A DNA stretch of 64,000 nt from Pseudomonas sp. MTM4 (GCF_019355055.1 NZ_CP048411.1:4449001-4513000); one strand, 5' to 3'; shown: positions 52,197 to 63,621, counted from the first letter of the stretch. The notes: generated from the sequence alone by a model not told the origin. Translations and numbers: made by a program.

Positions 52197-53528
52197 TCAC
52201 TCTCCGAACGGGTAGGTATCCGGAACGATTTCGTCGTCGATCTGTTGCGGGCCTATCGGCGTCACCGCATGGGTCTGTTCCAGCCAGATCAAAGCGTCGA
52301 ACTGTTCCGACAGTATGGCCTGGAAATAATGACTCTGCCGCTCGGTAGCCGGGCGGTAGATGACGCCGATAGCCCGTTCCAGACGCGGTTTGGCCAGCGT
52401 CTGGCGTAGTTGCGCGTTGTCGCGCCAGTTGGTCAGCGACGCAGCGATGCCGGTACGCAGAAACAATTGCTCCCAGCTGTCCGGACGAGACGGGCGAACC
52501 TGCTTGATCTGCATCGGCTCGTCCCAGTTGTCCGCCGCCGCCACCTCGCCACGGTCCGTGGCCATGCCGATCAGTACTGCATCGCTACCGAAAGCGGTAC
52601 GGCACAGCTCGCCGATATTGAACTCACCGCCCCAGCCCATCGAGGTCGCCGCGGCGTTGCCGATATGCGAGTTGTGCGCCCAGACGATGGCCTTGGCGTC
52701 ATCGCCGCGGTGGTCCAGCAGCGCGCGTAGGGTGTCGAACATATGCCGGTCACGCAGATTCCAGGAGTTCACCGAACCTTGATACATGGCCCGGTAGTAC
52801 TGTTCCGCCGCGAGCACGACGCGGGCATTCTGCTCGGCATTGAAGAAGCTGCCGCCGTCCTTTTCCAGGTATTCCAGACGTTGATCGAGCAGCGCGCTCA
52901 ATTGCTCTACCACCGCGTCTTCACAGGACGGCTGGCCAAGCATGACGTTGTGACCGTAGATCGCTGGCTCTTCGTGCCAAGGGCTGAGGCAACCGTAGCG
53001 ATCCCGCGCGGCGCTGGCGGCCTGCGGGTCGACGCGATCGAGGTAGTCGAGCACTTCACGGATCGAAGAGCCGAGGCTGTAGACGTCAAGGCCACGAAAC
53101 TCGACCCGTTGTTTGGGCGCCAGGGCCTCGTTGTGGCCACGCAGCCAACGGGCGAAATCAGCGACTTCTTGGTTGCGCCACATCCAGGTCGGGAAGCGCT
53201 TGAAGCCTTCCTCGACCCAGGTCGGCGGCTGCAGATGGCGCACGTAGCGGTCGATTTTCGCCGCATCCGGCCAGTCCGCTTCGGCAGCGATGATGGTGAA
53301 ACCGTGACGCTCGACCAGCCGTCGGGTAATGGCCGCTCGGGCACGGTAAAACTCCGACGTGCCGTGACTGGCCTCGCCGATCAATACCACTCGGGCATCG
53401 GCGAATCGATCGAAGGGGTCTGCGAACGCCTGATCGTCGATCGCCAGTAGCGGGATCGCGTGCTGGCGCAGCAACTCGACGAGTTGCTCTTCGGTCATTT
53501 CTGTAGTTCTTGAGCGTGATCGAATCAT
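52197..53528 (-). CDS. Erythromycin-esterase-like (EreA/SucD-like) hydrolase
   Basis: A 443-residue protein. Start ATG 53528 has GGAG upstream and is preferred to the internal ATG 53498. It has the erythromycin esterase fold motifs: VVLIGEASHGTSEFYRARAAITRRLVE (catalytic His/Glu region), IIAAEADWPDAA, EFRGLDVYSLGSSIREVLDYLD and IVWAHNSHIGNAAATSMGW. Family members range from macrolide esterases to uncharacterised stress proteins; chromosomal copies like this rarely confer resistance. It forms an operon with the downstream phosphoribosyltransferase. Confidence 0.85.
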   Translation of the reverse strand: MIRSRSRTTEMTEEQLVELLRQHAIPLLAIDDQAFADPFDRFADARVVLIGEASHGTSEFYRARAAITRRLVERHGFTIIAAEADWPDAAKIDRYVRHLQPPTWVEEGFKRFPTWMWRNQEVADFARWLRGHNEALAPKQRVEFRGLDVYSLGSSIREVLDYLDRVDPQAASAARDRYGCLSPWHEEPAIYGHNVMLGQPSCEDAVVEQLSALLDQRLEYLEKDGGSFFNAEQNARVVLAAEQYYRAMYQGSVNSWNLRDRHMFDTLRALLDHRGDDAKAIVWAHNSHIGNAAATSMGWGGEFNIGELCRTAFGSDAVLIGMATDRGEVAAADNWDEPMQIKQVRPSRPDSWEQLFLRTGIAASLTNWRDNAQLRQTLAKPRLERAIGVIYRPATERQSHYFQAILSEQFDALIWLEQTHAVTPIGPQQIDDEIVPDTYPFGE

Positions 53529-53705
53529 GGTTTCGTCTCCGACTATCTATCGATGACCGGCGCTCGATTGCCCTGTTCAGACCGTTCGGCAGGTCGTCCG
53601 AACAAGCATGAGCGGCAGAACTGAACACGAAGGGCTAGGCTCTAAACAAAGCAACGCCCATTTCGGCGAGCAATGCCGAAGGCGCTACGAATAAAGGGGG
53701 CATTC

Positions 53706-53939
53706 ATGACGACCTGGATCATCGCGTACAGCAAAGACGGCAATACCTCCATCCTCCGTACCGAATCCGAGCATCAGCCGGACATCGACGAGGCCGTAGA
53801 ACTGGTTACCCGCAAGGCGGAACAGGATTATGCCGGTGAGGAAGACGCCTATGAGCATGATCCGGATATCGAGGAGACACCCGCCACACGCTTGGCCGAA
53901 CGCTTCGGTATTACCGTGACCGGTATTTCCGAGGCCTGA
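53706..53939 (+). CDS. 77-residue acidic hypothetical protein
   Basis: ATG 53706 with AAAGGGGG upstream is chosen over an in-frame ATG at 53673. The protein is small and acidic: MTTWIIAYSKDGNTSILRTE, then DEAVELVTRKAEQDYAGEEDAYEHDPDIEETPA and a short C-terminal RFGITVTGI. Only its composition is notable. It converges with pdeM 9 bp away. No family was recognised. Confidence 0.6.
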   Translation: MTTWIIAYSKDGNTSILRTESEHQPDIDEAVELVTRKAEQDYAGEEDAYEHDPDIEETPATRLAERFGITVTGISEA

Positions 53940-53948
53940 ATCCCGGGC

Positions 53949-54605
53949 TCAAGCCACCCGCCACACACAGTCATCCCCAACCACGAACAGACGCCGGCCC
54001 GGGTCGGCGTCGACCTCCATCATGCCGGTGAAGCTGCCGAAGGCCGGCAGCAGACTCACCCGCTCGCCGATGCAGTAGCAGGGCAGGCGCAACGACTGGC
54101 GTCCGCGCCCGTTGAGGCGGAACGCCGGATGCAGATGGCCGGCCAGCACGTGATGGGTGGGGTGCGGGTCGGGTTCGTGTTGCAGGGCGAACGGGCCGAG
54201 TAGCAGGGGTTCGGGAACCACGGTCATGCCGAGGGTGGCAGGCGGATCGCCGGCGCGGCGGTCATGGTTGCCACGGATCAAGGTGATGGCGAGCGCTGGG
54301 TGCTTGTCGCGCCATGCATGCAGTTGCCCGAGGGTGGCTGGCGTCTGCGATTCCGGTGCGTGAAGAAAGTCGCCCAGGAAAATCAGCTGCTCGCACCGAT
54401 AGCGGGCCAGTAGCGCATCCAGTCGCTGCAGATTGGCCTGAGTAGTGCCGTGCGGCACCGGCTGACCGAGGCGTCGATACGCGGCGGCCTTGCCAAAGTG
54501 GATATCGGCGATCAGCAGCGCGCGCTGTTCCGGCCAGTAGATAGCCTTGTCGGCAAGCAGCCAGAGTTCGGTCTGTTCCAGTTCGATGGAGAGATGCAGG
54601 GTCAT
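53949..54605 (-). CDS. pdeM: Ligase-associated phosphoesterase PdeM
   Basis: A 218-residue metallophosphoesterase with LLIADIHFGKAAAYR (Asp-x-His), LIFLGDFLHAPES (Gly-Asp), LIRGNHDRRAG (Gly-Asn-His-Asp) and VLAGHLHPA (Gly-His-x-His) motifs. PdeM is encoded with a DEXH helicase, an exonuclease and an ATP-dependent DNA ligase in a DNA-damage response set. Here the helicase is upstream, but no ligase or exonuclease gene is near. Its start lies 208 bp after the helicase stop; the gap (54606-54813) holds no gene. Confidence 0.88.
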   Translation of the reverse strand: MTLHLSIELEQTELWLLADKAIYWPEQRALLIADIHFGKAAAYRRLGQPVPHGTTQANLQRLDALLARYRCEQLIFLGDFLHAPESQTPATLGQLHAWRDKHPALAITLIRGNHDRRAGDPPATLGMTVVPEPLLLGPFALQHEPDPHPTHHVLAGHLHPAFRLNGRGRQSLRLPCYCIGERVSLLPAFGSFTGMMEVDADPGRRLFVVGDDCVWRVA

Positions 54606-54813
54606 GCGGGGTAGTGTATCGCGGGGGTGCGATTCTTCTCAGTGCCCAGTTGGAGGCACGATCTCAAGCGAGGCTTCTCAAAGAATCGGGGCGCACCTGC
54701 CGCGTTTGTTGGATGCCCGCCCTCGGGGCGAAGAGTTTGATCGTTCGACGCTTTTCGTGGGAACGCACCCGTGACGCTCTTGCGTCTATGAACTGGCTCC
54801 GTGTGGAAGATCC

Positions 54814-57438
54814 TCAACCGGAGCGTTTTGCCTTCTTCAGCCTCGGCGTACCGTCCTTAGCCACGCGCGGTTTGCGCTTTGGGCTGGTTTCACGCTCGAC
54901 CGCGATGCTGGCGTTTGCTTCCGGCTGATAGCCGCCAGGTCCCGCCGCCTTGTCCAGCTCGGCGACCATCCGCCGAATACGATCGGCCAGTTTTTCCGTG
55001 CTCATGCTTTCGCGGAATCGCTCGACCATCAGTGGGAACGCCAATGGCGTGGTGCGTTTGACCACATGGACGTCCAGCTGGCGTTGCTGCAGCCGGCTCA
55101 AGGTCTGTTCCAGCCGTTCGACCTCTAGTTCCTGTCGAAGCACTTCTTCCTCGGCCTGGGTCAGCAGCAGGTTGGCCGGGTCGTATTGGCGGAAGACATC
55201 GAAGAACAGGCCGCTGGACGCCTGTAACTGGCGGGCGCTCTTTTGCGCACCGGGGTAGCCGGAGAACACCAGCCCGGCAATCCGGGCGATCTCGCGAAAC
55301 CGTCGGCGCGCCAGCTCGCCCGCGTTGAGGCTGGCGAGCACGTCATGCAGCAGATTCTGTTGACTGAACAAGATCGGCGTCAGCCAGTGCAGCCAATCCA
55401 CTTCAGTGGCCGAGAGCAGTTCCAAGCCGTAATCGTTGACGGCGATGGAGAATGTCAGCGGCTGTCGCTGGCCCATGCGCCAGGCCAACAGGCTGGCGAG
55501 GCCGAGGTGCACGTGGCGGCCAGCGAAGGGGTAGAGAAATAAGTGCCAGCCTTCACGGGATTTCATTACCTCCGCCAGCAGCGTGGTTTCGGTCGGCAGC
55601 GCCGACCAATCCAGCTGCACGCGCAGCAAGGGCTCGACCAGGCGCATCTCCGCACTGGCGAACTGGCCGCGCGAGGCGGCACCGAGTTGCTCGACCACCG
55701 CATCGGCGAGTTCGCTGGACAGTGGCATGCGCCCGCCATTCCAGCGCGGCACCGCGGCTTTCTTACCCGTGGCGCGGCTGACGTAGACGGTCATGTTCTC
55801 GACCCGCACCAGCTCCAGCAGGCGACCGCCGAACAGAAAGTTGTCACCCGGTCGCAGACGGGCAATGAAGCCTTCTTCGATGGTGCCCAGCGAGCGCCCG
55901 CTGCCACCCTTGGCCCAGAATTTCACCGTCAGGCTGGCATCGCTGACGATGGTGCCGATGCTCATGCGATGGCGCAGAGCGACGCGTTTGCTCGGTACTT
56001 TCCACAGGCCGGTTTCGTCCGGCTCGACGCGTTGATAATCCGGGTAGGCCGTCAGCGAATGCCCGCCGTGGCGGACGAACGCCAGCGCCCATTGCCACTG
56101 GTCTTCGTCCAGATTGCGGTACGACCAGGCCTGGCGGACTTCGGCGAGTAACTCGTCCGGTCGAAAACCGCCGCCCAAAGCCATGCTGACCAAGTGCTGG
56201 ACCAGCACGTCGAGAGGTCGATGCGGTGCGCTACGGGCCTCGATGCGGCGTTCGGCGATGGCGACCTGAGCGGCGACGGCTTCGACCACTTCTACGCTGT
56301 GCGTCGGCACCAGCGTGACCCTGGACGTCCGACCCGGTGCGTGGCCGGAACGCCCGGCGCGCTGCATCAGCCGCGCCACGCCTTTTGGAGAACCGATCTG
56401 CAGCACACGCTCGACCGGCAGGAAGTCTACGCCGAGGTCCAGGCTCGACGTACAGACCACCGCCTTCAGCGCACCTTGCTTAAGGCCCAGTTCCACCCAG
56501 TCGCGCACCTCGCGGGCCAGCGAGCCATGGTGAAGGGCGATCAGCCCGGCCCAGTCCGGCCGCGCTTCGAGGATGGCCTGATACCAGAGTTCGGATTGCG
56601 ACCGGGTATTGGTAAAGACCAGCGAAGTGGCCGCCGATTCGATCTCCTCGACCACCTGCGGCAGCATGCGTAGGCCGAGGTGCCCAGCCCAGGGAAAGCG
56701 TTCGATGCTTGGCGGAAGCAGCGTGTCGACGCGCAGTTGCTTGTCGATCCTGCCTTGCACCAACCGACCCGTGCCCGGATGCAGCAGCACTTCCAGTGCA
56801 TGCGGTTGATTCCCCAACGTGGCCGAAAGGCCCCAGACCATCAGCTCTGGCATCCAGCTGCGGAGCCGGGCCAACGCCAGTTGCAGCTGGACGCCGCGCT
56901 TGTTGCCCAGCAGCTCGTGCCATTCGTCCACGATCACCATGCGCAGATGGGCGAAAGCCTGCCGCGCGTCAGCGCGGGTCAGCAGCAGTGTCAGGCTTTC
57001 CGGCGTGGTAACCAGCGCACTGGGCAGGCGACGATTCTGCCGAGCACGCTCGGCGCCGGCAGTATCGCCGGTGCGCAGGCCAATGCTCCAATTGATGCCG
57101 AGCTCGTCGAGCGGAGCCTGTAGGGCCCGTGCGGTATCGGCCGCCAGCGCGCGCATGGGGGTAATCCAGAGGACGGTGAGCGGGGCGGGTTTATCGGATG
57201 GTCTGGGCTGGGCGTGTGATTCGTTCGCCGGCAGGGCTTGTGCAGGCGCAAAGCGGTTCAGTGCGCCTAGCCAGACGGCATAGGTCTTGCCCGAACCGGT
57301 GGTGGCGTGGAGCAGACCGGATTCGCCGTTCTGCACGGCTTGCCAGACGTCCTGCTGGAATGGGAAGGGCTGCCAGCCACGGCTGGCGAACCAGATCTCG
57401 GCGAGATTGCCGGTTTGCGATGGTGGAGCCTTGCTCAT
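54814..57438 (-). CDS. Lhr-type (ligase-associated) DEXH-box helicase
   Basis: An 874-residue superfamily 2 helicase. Walker A is [15 protein letters not shown] and the DEXH-type box is [15 protein letters not shown]; later motifs are [31 protein letters not shown] and the motif [14 protein letters not shown]. The rest matches Lhr-core, with a C-terminal Lys-rich tail. Lhr-core proteins are 3'-5' helicases, and this branch co-occurs with PdeM and an ATP-dependent ligase. The 265-bp upstream gap to urtE (57439-57703) has no supported gene. Confidence 0.9.
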   Translation of the reverse strand: MSKAPPSQTGNLAEIWFASRGWQPFPFQQDVWQAVQNGESGLLHATTGSGKTYAVWLGALNRFAPAQALPANESHAQPRPSDKPAPLTVLWITPMRALAADTARALQAPLDELGINWSIGLRTGDTAGAERARQNRRLPSALVTTPESLTLLLTRADARQAFAHLRMVIVDEWHELLGNKRGVQLQLALARLRSWMPELMVWGLSATLGNQPHALEVLLHPGTGRLVQGRIDKQLRVDTLLPPSIERFPWAGHLGLRMLPQVVEEIESAATSLVFTNTRSQSELWYQAILEARPDWAGLIALHHGSLAREVRDWVELGLKQGALKAVVCTSSLDLGVDFLPVERVLQIGSPKGVARLMQRAGRSGHAPGRTSRVTLVPTHSVEVVEAVAAQVAIAERRIEARSAPHRPLDVLVQHLVSMALGGGFRPDELLAEVRQAWSYRNLDEDQWQWALAFVRHGGHSLTAYPDYQRVEPDETGLWKVPSKRVALRHRMSIGTIVSDASLTVKFWAKGGSGRSLGTIEEGFIARLRPGDNFLFGGRLLELVRVENMTVYVSRATGKKAAVPRWNGGRMPLSSELADAVVEQLGAASRGQFASAEMRLVEPLLRVQLDWSALPTETTLLAEVMKSREGWHLFLYPFAGRHVHLGLASLLAWRMGQRQPLTFSIAVNDYGLELLSATEVDWLHWLTPILFSQQNLLHDVLASLNAGELARRRFREIARIAGLVFSGYPGAQKSARQLQASSGLFFDVFRQYDPANLLLTQAEEEVLRQELEVERLEQTLSRLQQRQLDVHVVKRTTPLAFPLMVERFRESMSTEKLADRIRRMVAELDKAAGPGGYQPEANASIAVERETSPKRKPRVAKDGTPRLKKAKRSG

Positions 57439-57703
57439 GTGCCATACCGTCGGGTGAAACGGTGCCCGTAGGCGCGATTGCTGCTTGCGATTGGGTCAGC
57501 GACCAGATGTGTCGCGGCCGCTCAGGTCAGCACCGCGTTGCATTCGCCGTTCGCTGCACTGACCCTGTTCGAAAGCACCAATTGCTCTGACAGCGTATGA
57601 GCTCACTCTATCTTGGAGGCGAGGTGTGCCGGTGGAACGCAGCGGCATCCGGCTCGCCGAAGCGGGCTTGGTTTTGGCAGAACGCCAATCGATACCGCGT
57701 CCT

Positions 57704-58402
57704 TCAGATCGCTACCAGCCCGCGCACCCCTTCGGCCTCCATCGTCTCGCCCCGGCCCTGCTGAATGATTTCGCCGCGGCTCATTACCAGGTACTGGTCG
57801 GCCAGCTCGGCGGCGAAGTCGTAGAACTGCTCCACCAACAGAATCGCCATGTCGCCACGTGTGGCGAGTTTCTTGATCACTGCGCCGATCTCCTTGATCA
57901 CCGAGGGCTGAATGCCTTCGGTGGGCTCGTCCAGGATCAACAGACGCGGCTTGCTCGCCAATGCGCGGCCGATGGCCAACTGTTGCTGCTGGCCACCGGA
58001 AAGGTCGCCGCCCCGGCGGTGTTTCATTTCCTTGAGGACCGGGAACAGCTCGTAGATGAACTCGGGCACCTCTTTCGCTTCCTTGGCGCTGAAACGAGAC
58101 AGGCCCATCAATAGGTTTTCCTCGACGGTCAGGCGACCAAATATCTCGCGGCCCTGCGGTACGTAGGCGATGCCGGCTTGCACGCGCTGGTGCGGCTTGA
58201 AGCCGGTGATCGGCTTGCCTTCCCAGTTCACCGCGCCTTCCTTGGCCGGGATCAGGCCCATCAGGCACTTGAGCAGGGTGGTCTTGCCGACGCCGTTGCG
58301 GCCGAGCAGGCAAGTCACTTCGCCGATCCTGGCCTCGAACGACAGGCCGCGAAGAATGTGGCTGCCGCCGTAGTATTGATGCAGTTGTTGGACTTGCAGC
58401 AT
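57704..58402 (-). CDS. urtE: Urea ABC transporter ATPase UrtE
   Basis: A 232-residue ABC ATPase. ATG 58402 (MLQVQQLHQYYGGSHILRG) with AAGGA upstream is the usual UrtE start; an ATG at 58420 is in frame too. Walker A is LLGRNGVGKTT, the signature LSGGQQQQLAIGRAL and Walker B LLILDEPTEG. It is one of the two ATPases of the urea importer and the last gene of urtABCDE, 67 bp after urtD. Confidence 0.95.
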   Translation of the reverse strand: MLQVQQLHQYYGGSHILRGLSFEARIGEVTCLLGRNGVGKTTLLKCLMGLIPAKEGAVNWEGKPITGFKPHQRVQAGIAYVPQGREIFGRLTVEENLLMGLSRFSAKEAKEVPEFIYELFPVLKEMKHRRGGDLSGGQQQQLAIGRALASKPRLLILDEPTEGIQPSVIKEIGAVIKKLATRGDMAILLVEQFYDFAAELADQYLVMSRGEIIQQGRGETMEAEGVRGLVAI

Positions 58403-58469
58403 GTCGATGTCCTTGTTCATACGTAGGGCAGATCACGTTTATCGATCCACCGTGCGGGTCTCGGACGCT

Positions 58470-59320
<851 letters not shown>

Positions 59321-59324
<4 letters not shown>

Positions 59325-60400
59325 TGTTCGCCCCTCCGGCGCAGCAATCCGATGACGCCTTTCGGCAGATACAGGGTGACGACGATGAACAGCGCGCCGA
59401 GGGCGAACAGCCAGTACTCGGGAAAGGCCACGGTGAACCAGCTCTTCATGCCGTTGACGATGCCGGCGCCCAGCAGCGGGCCGACCAAGGTGCCGCGACC
59501 GCCCAGGGCAACCCAGACGGCGGCTTCGATGGATTGCGTCGGCGCCATTTCGCTGGGGTTGATGATGCCTACCTGTGGCACGTAGAGCGCTCCGGCCAGG
59601 CCGCAGAGCACCGCCGACAGCGTCCAGATGAAGAGCTTGTAACCGCGCGGATCGTAGCCGCAGAACATCAGCCGGTTTTCCGCGTCACGCAGCGCGGTCA
59701 GTACCCGGCCGAACTTGCTGCGGGCCAGGCGCCAGCCGAGAAACAAACTGCCTGCCAGCAGCGCGACGGTGGCGAGAAACAGCGTGGCGCGGGTGGCCGG
59801 GGCCGATATCGAGAAACCGAGGATGGTCTTGAAGTCGGTAAAGCCGTTGTTGCCGCCGAAGCCGGTTTCGTTGCGGAAGAACAGCAGCATACCGGCGAAG
59901 GTCAGCGCCTGGGTCATGATCGAGAAGTACACGCCCTTGATCCGCGAACGGAAGGCAAAGAAGCCAAAGGCGAAGGCCAGCAGCCCGGGCGCCAGCACCA
60001 CCAGGCACATTGCCCAAAGGAAGCTGGAGGTGCCGTACCAGTACCAGGGCAGCTCGGTCCAGGCAAGGAAGCTCATGAACGCGGGCAAGCCGTCGCCGGC
60101 ACTTTCACGCATCAGGTACATGCCCATGGCGTAGCCGCCGAGCGCGAAGAACAGGCCGTGGCCGAGCGACAGCAGCCCGGCGTAACCCCAGACCAGGTCC
60201 AGCGCCAAGGCGACGATGGCGTAGCAGAGGATCTTGCCGACCAGCGTCAGGGTGTAAGCCGAGACGTGAAAGGCATTGTCCGCGGGTAGCAGGTGCAGCA
60301 GCGGCATTGCCAGCAGGATGGCGAGCACCACACCGAGGGCGACGGCGGTGAGTTTCGGGCCGGCTTTCTGCGCGGCCGTCAGGGTAAGGGGCTGGTTCAT
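59321..60400 (-). CDS. urtC: Urea ABC transporter permease UrtC
   Basis: A 359-residue LivM-type permease with about ten transmembrane helices. Typical blocks are ALALDLVWGYAGLLSLGHGLFFALGGYAMGMYL and VLTALRDAENRLMFCGYDP; near the C-terminus are the AALWVALGGRGTLVGPLLGA-like loop and GVIGLLRRR. Its own start is 91 bp after the urtB stop; the gap contains no gene. Confidence 0.94.
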
Positions 60401-60491
60401 GGATGTGCGCCTCGGGCAGGGGATACGGACACCTTTGTGGTGTCGATCTGTAGGGGCGAATTCATTCGCCCGCGCTTCAGCGAGAGCTGGC

Positions 60492-62063
60492 TCAATCGAT
60501 CACCCTCCCTTTCAGCGCAAACAACCCCTGCGGGCGCTTCTGGATGAACAGGATGATCAGCGCGAGGATCAGGATCTTGCCGAGCACGGCGCCGATCTGC
60601 GGTTCGAGAATCTTATTGGCGATACCCAGCCCGAAGGCGGCGAAGATGCTGCCGGCGAGTTGACCCACGCCGCCGAGAACCACGACAAGAAAGGAGTCGA
60701 TGATGTAGCCCTGACCCAGATCCGGGCCGACGTTGCCGATCTGGCTCAGCGCCACGCCGCCGAGCCCGGCGATGCCGGAGCCCAGCCCGAAGGCCATCAT
60801 GTCGATGCGCCCGGTGGGCACGCCGCAGCAGGCGGCCATGTTGCGGTTCTGCGTCACGGCGCGCACGTTCAGGCCCAGCCGGGTCTTGTTCAGCAACAAC
60901 CAGGTCAGCAGCACCACGAACAGCGCGAAGCCGATGATCACCATGCGGTTGTAGGGCAGCACCAGATTCGGCAGCACTTGCAGCCCGCCAGACAGCCAGC
61001 CGGGGTTGGCGACCTCGACGTTCTGCGCGCCGAACAGCACGCGCACCAGCTGGATCAGGATCAGGCTGATGCCCCAAGTCGCCAGCAGGGTTTCCAGCGG
61101 GCGCCCATACAGATGGCGGATTACGGTGCGTTCGAGCGCCATGCCGACCGCGGCGGTGACGAAGAAGGCCACCGGCAACGCGACCAGCGGGTAAAGCGCT
61201 AATGCTTCCGGCGCGAATCGTGCCATCAGCACCTGCACCATATAAGTGGCGTAGGCGCCGAGCATCAGCATTTCGCCGTGGGCCATATTGATCACGCCGA
61301 GCAGGCCAAAGGTGATGGCGAGGCCCAGCGCAGCAAGCAAGAGAATCGAACCCAGCGACAAACCGCTGAAGGCCTGGCCGAGCAGTTCGCCGATCAGCAG
61401 CTTGCGTTTGACCTGCGCCAGACTGGTCTCGGCGGCCTTGCGCACGCCGGGGTTGGTTTCGGCTTCATCGGCCAGTAGGTTTTCCAGGCGAACCCGGGCC
61501 AGCGGCGCGCCGGTTTCGCCAAGCAGGCGGACGGCAGCCAGGCGTACGGCGGGGTCTGTAGCGCTCAGCTGCAGATTGGCCAGGGTCAGGGTGAGGGCTT
61601 CGCGCACGGCCGGGTCGTCTTCGGCTTCGAGGCGCTGTTGCAGGAGCGGCAGCTGTTCCGGCTGGCCGCTGCGCTGTAGGCGCTTGGCAGCGCTGACGCG
61701 TTGCGAGGGATCGTCGGAAAACAGCTTGTGGCTGGCGAGTGCGGTGTTGAGCAAGCCGCGCAAACGGTTGTTCAGGCGCAGCTTCTTCGGCGTGCCGACT
61801 GGCGCGGCGTCGCCTTCGAGGGCGCGGTAGTCACCGTTCTCCTCGATAAAAGGCGTCTTGTTCTTGTCGATCACCACGCGGCTGGCGCGCAGGGCTTCGA
61901 TCAGCTCCAAACGCTCGGGTATGGGCGCGACGGCCCAGCTTTTCAGCAGCTTGGCCTGTTTGGCCGGGCTGGCCTTGGCGTAATCGGCTGCGTCTCCGGC
62001 GTGCGCTGCCCAGGGCAGGGCCAGCAGGAGCAGTAGAGTAATTCGATACAGGGCAGTGTTCAT
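60492..62063 (-). CDS. urtB: Urea ABC transporter permease UrtB
   Basis: A 523-residue protein. A signal peptide (LLLLLALPWAAHAG) and a periplasmic alpha-helical region of about 220 residues (HEAT-like repeats, RSGQPEQLPLLQQRLEAEDDPAVREALTL) precede a LivH-type permease with about eight helices (GSILLLAALGLAITFGLLGVINMAHGEMLMLGAY, NMAACCGVPTGRIDMMAFGLGSGIAGLGGVAL). The N-terminal extension is normal for UrtB. Confidence 0.94.
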   Translation of the reverse strand: MNTALYRITLLLLLALPWAAHAGDAADYAKASPAKQAKLLKSWAVAPIPERLELIEALRASRVVIDKNKTPFIEENGDYRALEGDAAPVGTPKKLRLNNRLRGLLNTALASHKLFSDDPSQRVSAAKRLQRSGQPEQLPLLQQRLEAEDDPAVREALTLTLANLQLSATDPAVRLAAVRLLGETGAPLARVRLENLLADEAETNPGVRKAAETSLAQVKRKLLIGELLGQAFSGLSLGSILLLAALGLAITFGLLGVINMAHGEMLMLGAYATYMVQVLMARFAPEALALYPLVALPVAFFVTAAVGMALERTVIRHLYGRPLETLLATWGISLILIQLVRVLFGAQNVEVANPGWLSGGLQVLPNLVLPYNRMVIIGFALFVVLLTWLLLNKTRLGLNVRAVTQNRNMAACCGVPTGRIDMMAFGLGSGIAGLGGVALSQIGNVGPDLGQGYIIDSFLVVVLGGVGQLAGSIFAAFGLGIANKILEPQIGAVLGKILILALIILFIQKRPQGLFALKGRVID

Positions 62064-62138
62064 CTATGCATTTCCCAGGGGCGCTACGTGCTCTCTTGAC
62101 GGAGCTGGCGGCTGTCGTAGGTGAATGAGCTGCAGTGT

Positions 62139-62253
62139 CGTAGGGTGGGCTTCAGCCCACCGATGACGTTACTGGTGGGCTGAAGCCCACCCTACGGACT
62201 GTGCGACATCTGCTGGTGGGCTGAAGCGGAGCGCCGCCCGGCCCACCCTACAA
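62139..62253. repeat. Perfect inverted repeat of a dispersed Pseudomonas type, plus partial third copy
   Basis: Two 23-nt arms (62139-62161 and 62174-62196; CGTAGGGTGGGCTTCAGCCC-ACC and its complement) pair perfectly around a 12-nt loop. A diverged third copy, GGTGGGCTGAAGCGGAGCGC...GGCCCACCCTAC, covers about 62214-62252. The three fill the 208-bp gap between urtA and urtB. The hairpin could lower expression of urtB-E relative to urtA. Confidence 0.75.
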
Positions 62254-62271
62254 AAGCCGTATGGGCGCCAA

Positions 62272-63540
62272 TCAGTTCGACTTCACCGCGTAGTCCGGCT
62301 TCTTGTCGTTACCGGGGATGTACGGGCTCCACGGCTGAGCGCGGAGCGGGCTTTCGGTCTCCCAGACCACCGAGAACTGCCCATCATCTTGGACTTCGCC
62401 GATCATCACCGGCTTGTGCAGGTGATGGTTCTTCTCGTCCATGGTCAGGGTGTAGCCGCTCGGTGCTTCGAAGGTCTGGCCGGCTAGCGCGTCGCGCACC
62501 TTGCCGACGTCGGTGGTGCCGGCTTTCTCGACCGCCTGCGCCCACATATGAATGCCCACGTAGGTGGCTTCCATCGGGTCGTTGGTCACGGCCTTGTCTG
62601 CACCCGGCAGGCCTTTTTCCTTGGCGTAGGCCTTCCACTTGCTGACGAACTGTTCGTTGACAGGATTTTCCACCGACTGGAAGTAGTTCCAGGCGGCCAG
62701 GTGGCCGACCAGCGGCTTGGTGTCGATGCCGCGCAGCTCTTCTTCGCCGACCGAGAAGGCCACCACCGGAACGTCGGTGGCTTCCAGGCCCTGGTTGGCC
62801 AGTTCCTTGTAGAAGGGCACGTTGGAGTCGCCGTTGATGGTCGACACCACTGCGGTCTTGCCGCCCGCGGAGAACTTCTTGATGTTGGCGACGATGGTCT
62901 GGTAATCGCTGTGACCGAAGGGGGTATAGACCTCTTCGATGTTCGCTTCCGGCACGCCTTTGCTGATCAGGAAGGCGCGCAGAATCTTGTTGGTGGTCCG
63001 CGGGTAGACGTAGTCGGTGCCCAGCAGGAAGAAGCGCTCGGCGCTGCCGCCGTCCTCGCTCATCAGGTACTCGACCGCCGGAATGGCTTGCTGGTTTGGC
63101 GCGGCGCCGGTGTAGAAGACGTTGGGCGAGAGTTCTTCGCCTTCGTACTGAACGGGGTAGAACAGCAGGCCGTCGAGCTCTTCATAGACCGGCAGCACGG
63201 ATTTGCGCGACACAGAGGTCCAGCAACCGAAGGTCACCGCGACCTTGTCCTGGGTCAGCAGCTGACGGCCCTTTTCGGCGAACAGCGGCCAGTTGGATGC
63301 GGGGTCGACCACAACCGGCTCGAGCTGCTTGCCGAGCACGCCACCCTTGGCGTTGATTTCGTCGATGGTCATCAGCGCCATGTCTTTCAGGGAGGTTTCC
63401 GAAATGGCCATGGTGCCGGACAGCGAATGCAGGATGCCGACCTTGATGGTCTCGGCGGCCTGCAGGGTGAACGGGAACAGGCCGCTGAGCATCAGGGCAC
63501 TGGCGGCAAGGGTGGACTTCAGTAGGGGACGGCGTTTCAT
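62272..63540 (-). CDS. urtA: Urea ABC transporter substrate-binding protein UrtA
   Basis: A 422-residue periplasmic binding protein. ATG 63540 with AGGAG upstream gives a clean signal peptide (MKRRPLLKSTLAASALMLSG, cleavage near LQAAETIKVG); a longer in-frame start is 5' of the promoter. Landmarks are GILHSLSGTMAISETSLKDMALMTIDEINAKGGVLG and VSRKSVLPVYEELDGLLFYPVQYEGEE. It binds urea or short-chain amides and delivers it to UrtBC. A sigma-54 promoter and NtrC-like site upstream indicate nitrogen control. Confidence 0.95.
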   Translation of the reverse strand: MKRRPLLKSTLAASALMLSGLFPFTLQAAETIKVGILHSLSGTMAISETSLKDMALMTIDEINAKGGVLGKQLEPVVVDPASNWPLFAEKGRQLLTQDKVAVTFGCWTSVSRKSVLPVYEELDGLLFYPVQYEGEELSPNVFYTGAAPNQQAIPAVEYLMSEDGGSAERFFLLGTDYVYPRTTNKILRAFLISKGVPEANIEEVYTPFGHSDYQTIVANIKKFSAGGKTAVVSTINGDSNVPFYKELANQGLEATDVPVVAFSVGEEELRGIDTKPLVGHLAAWNYFQSVENPVNEQFVSKWKAYAKEKGLPGADKAVTNDPMEATYVGIHMWAQAVEKAGTTDVGKVRDALAGQTFEAPSGYTLTMDEKNHHLHKPVMIGEVQDDGQFSVVWETESPLRAQPWSPYIPGNDKKPDYAVKSN

Positions 63541-63604
63541 GGTGGGCGGCTCCTTGGCTGTCCATGCGCAACTATGGGTGGGTCCTTGGGGACGTGGAGC
63601 GCTA

Positions 63605-63621
63605 TCGCAGCATCCGTGCCA
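63605..63621 (-). promoter_or_regulatory. Sigma-54 promoter of urtA
   Basis: Read on the minus strand, TGGCACGGATGCTGCGA matches the -24/-12 consensus TGGCACG-N4-TTGCW with the invariant GG-N10-GC spacing. It is 65 bp upstream of the urtA ATG. Confidence 0.75.

Noticed and set aside
52197..53528. Erythromycin-esterase-like gene as an acquired macrolide resistance gene
   Set aside because: It lies in core-like DNA in an operon with a phosphoribosyltransferase and resembles generic chromosomal family members.
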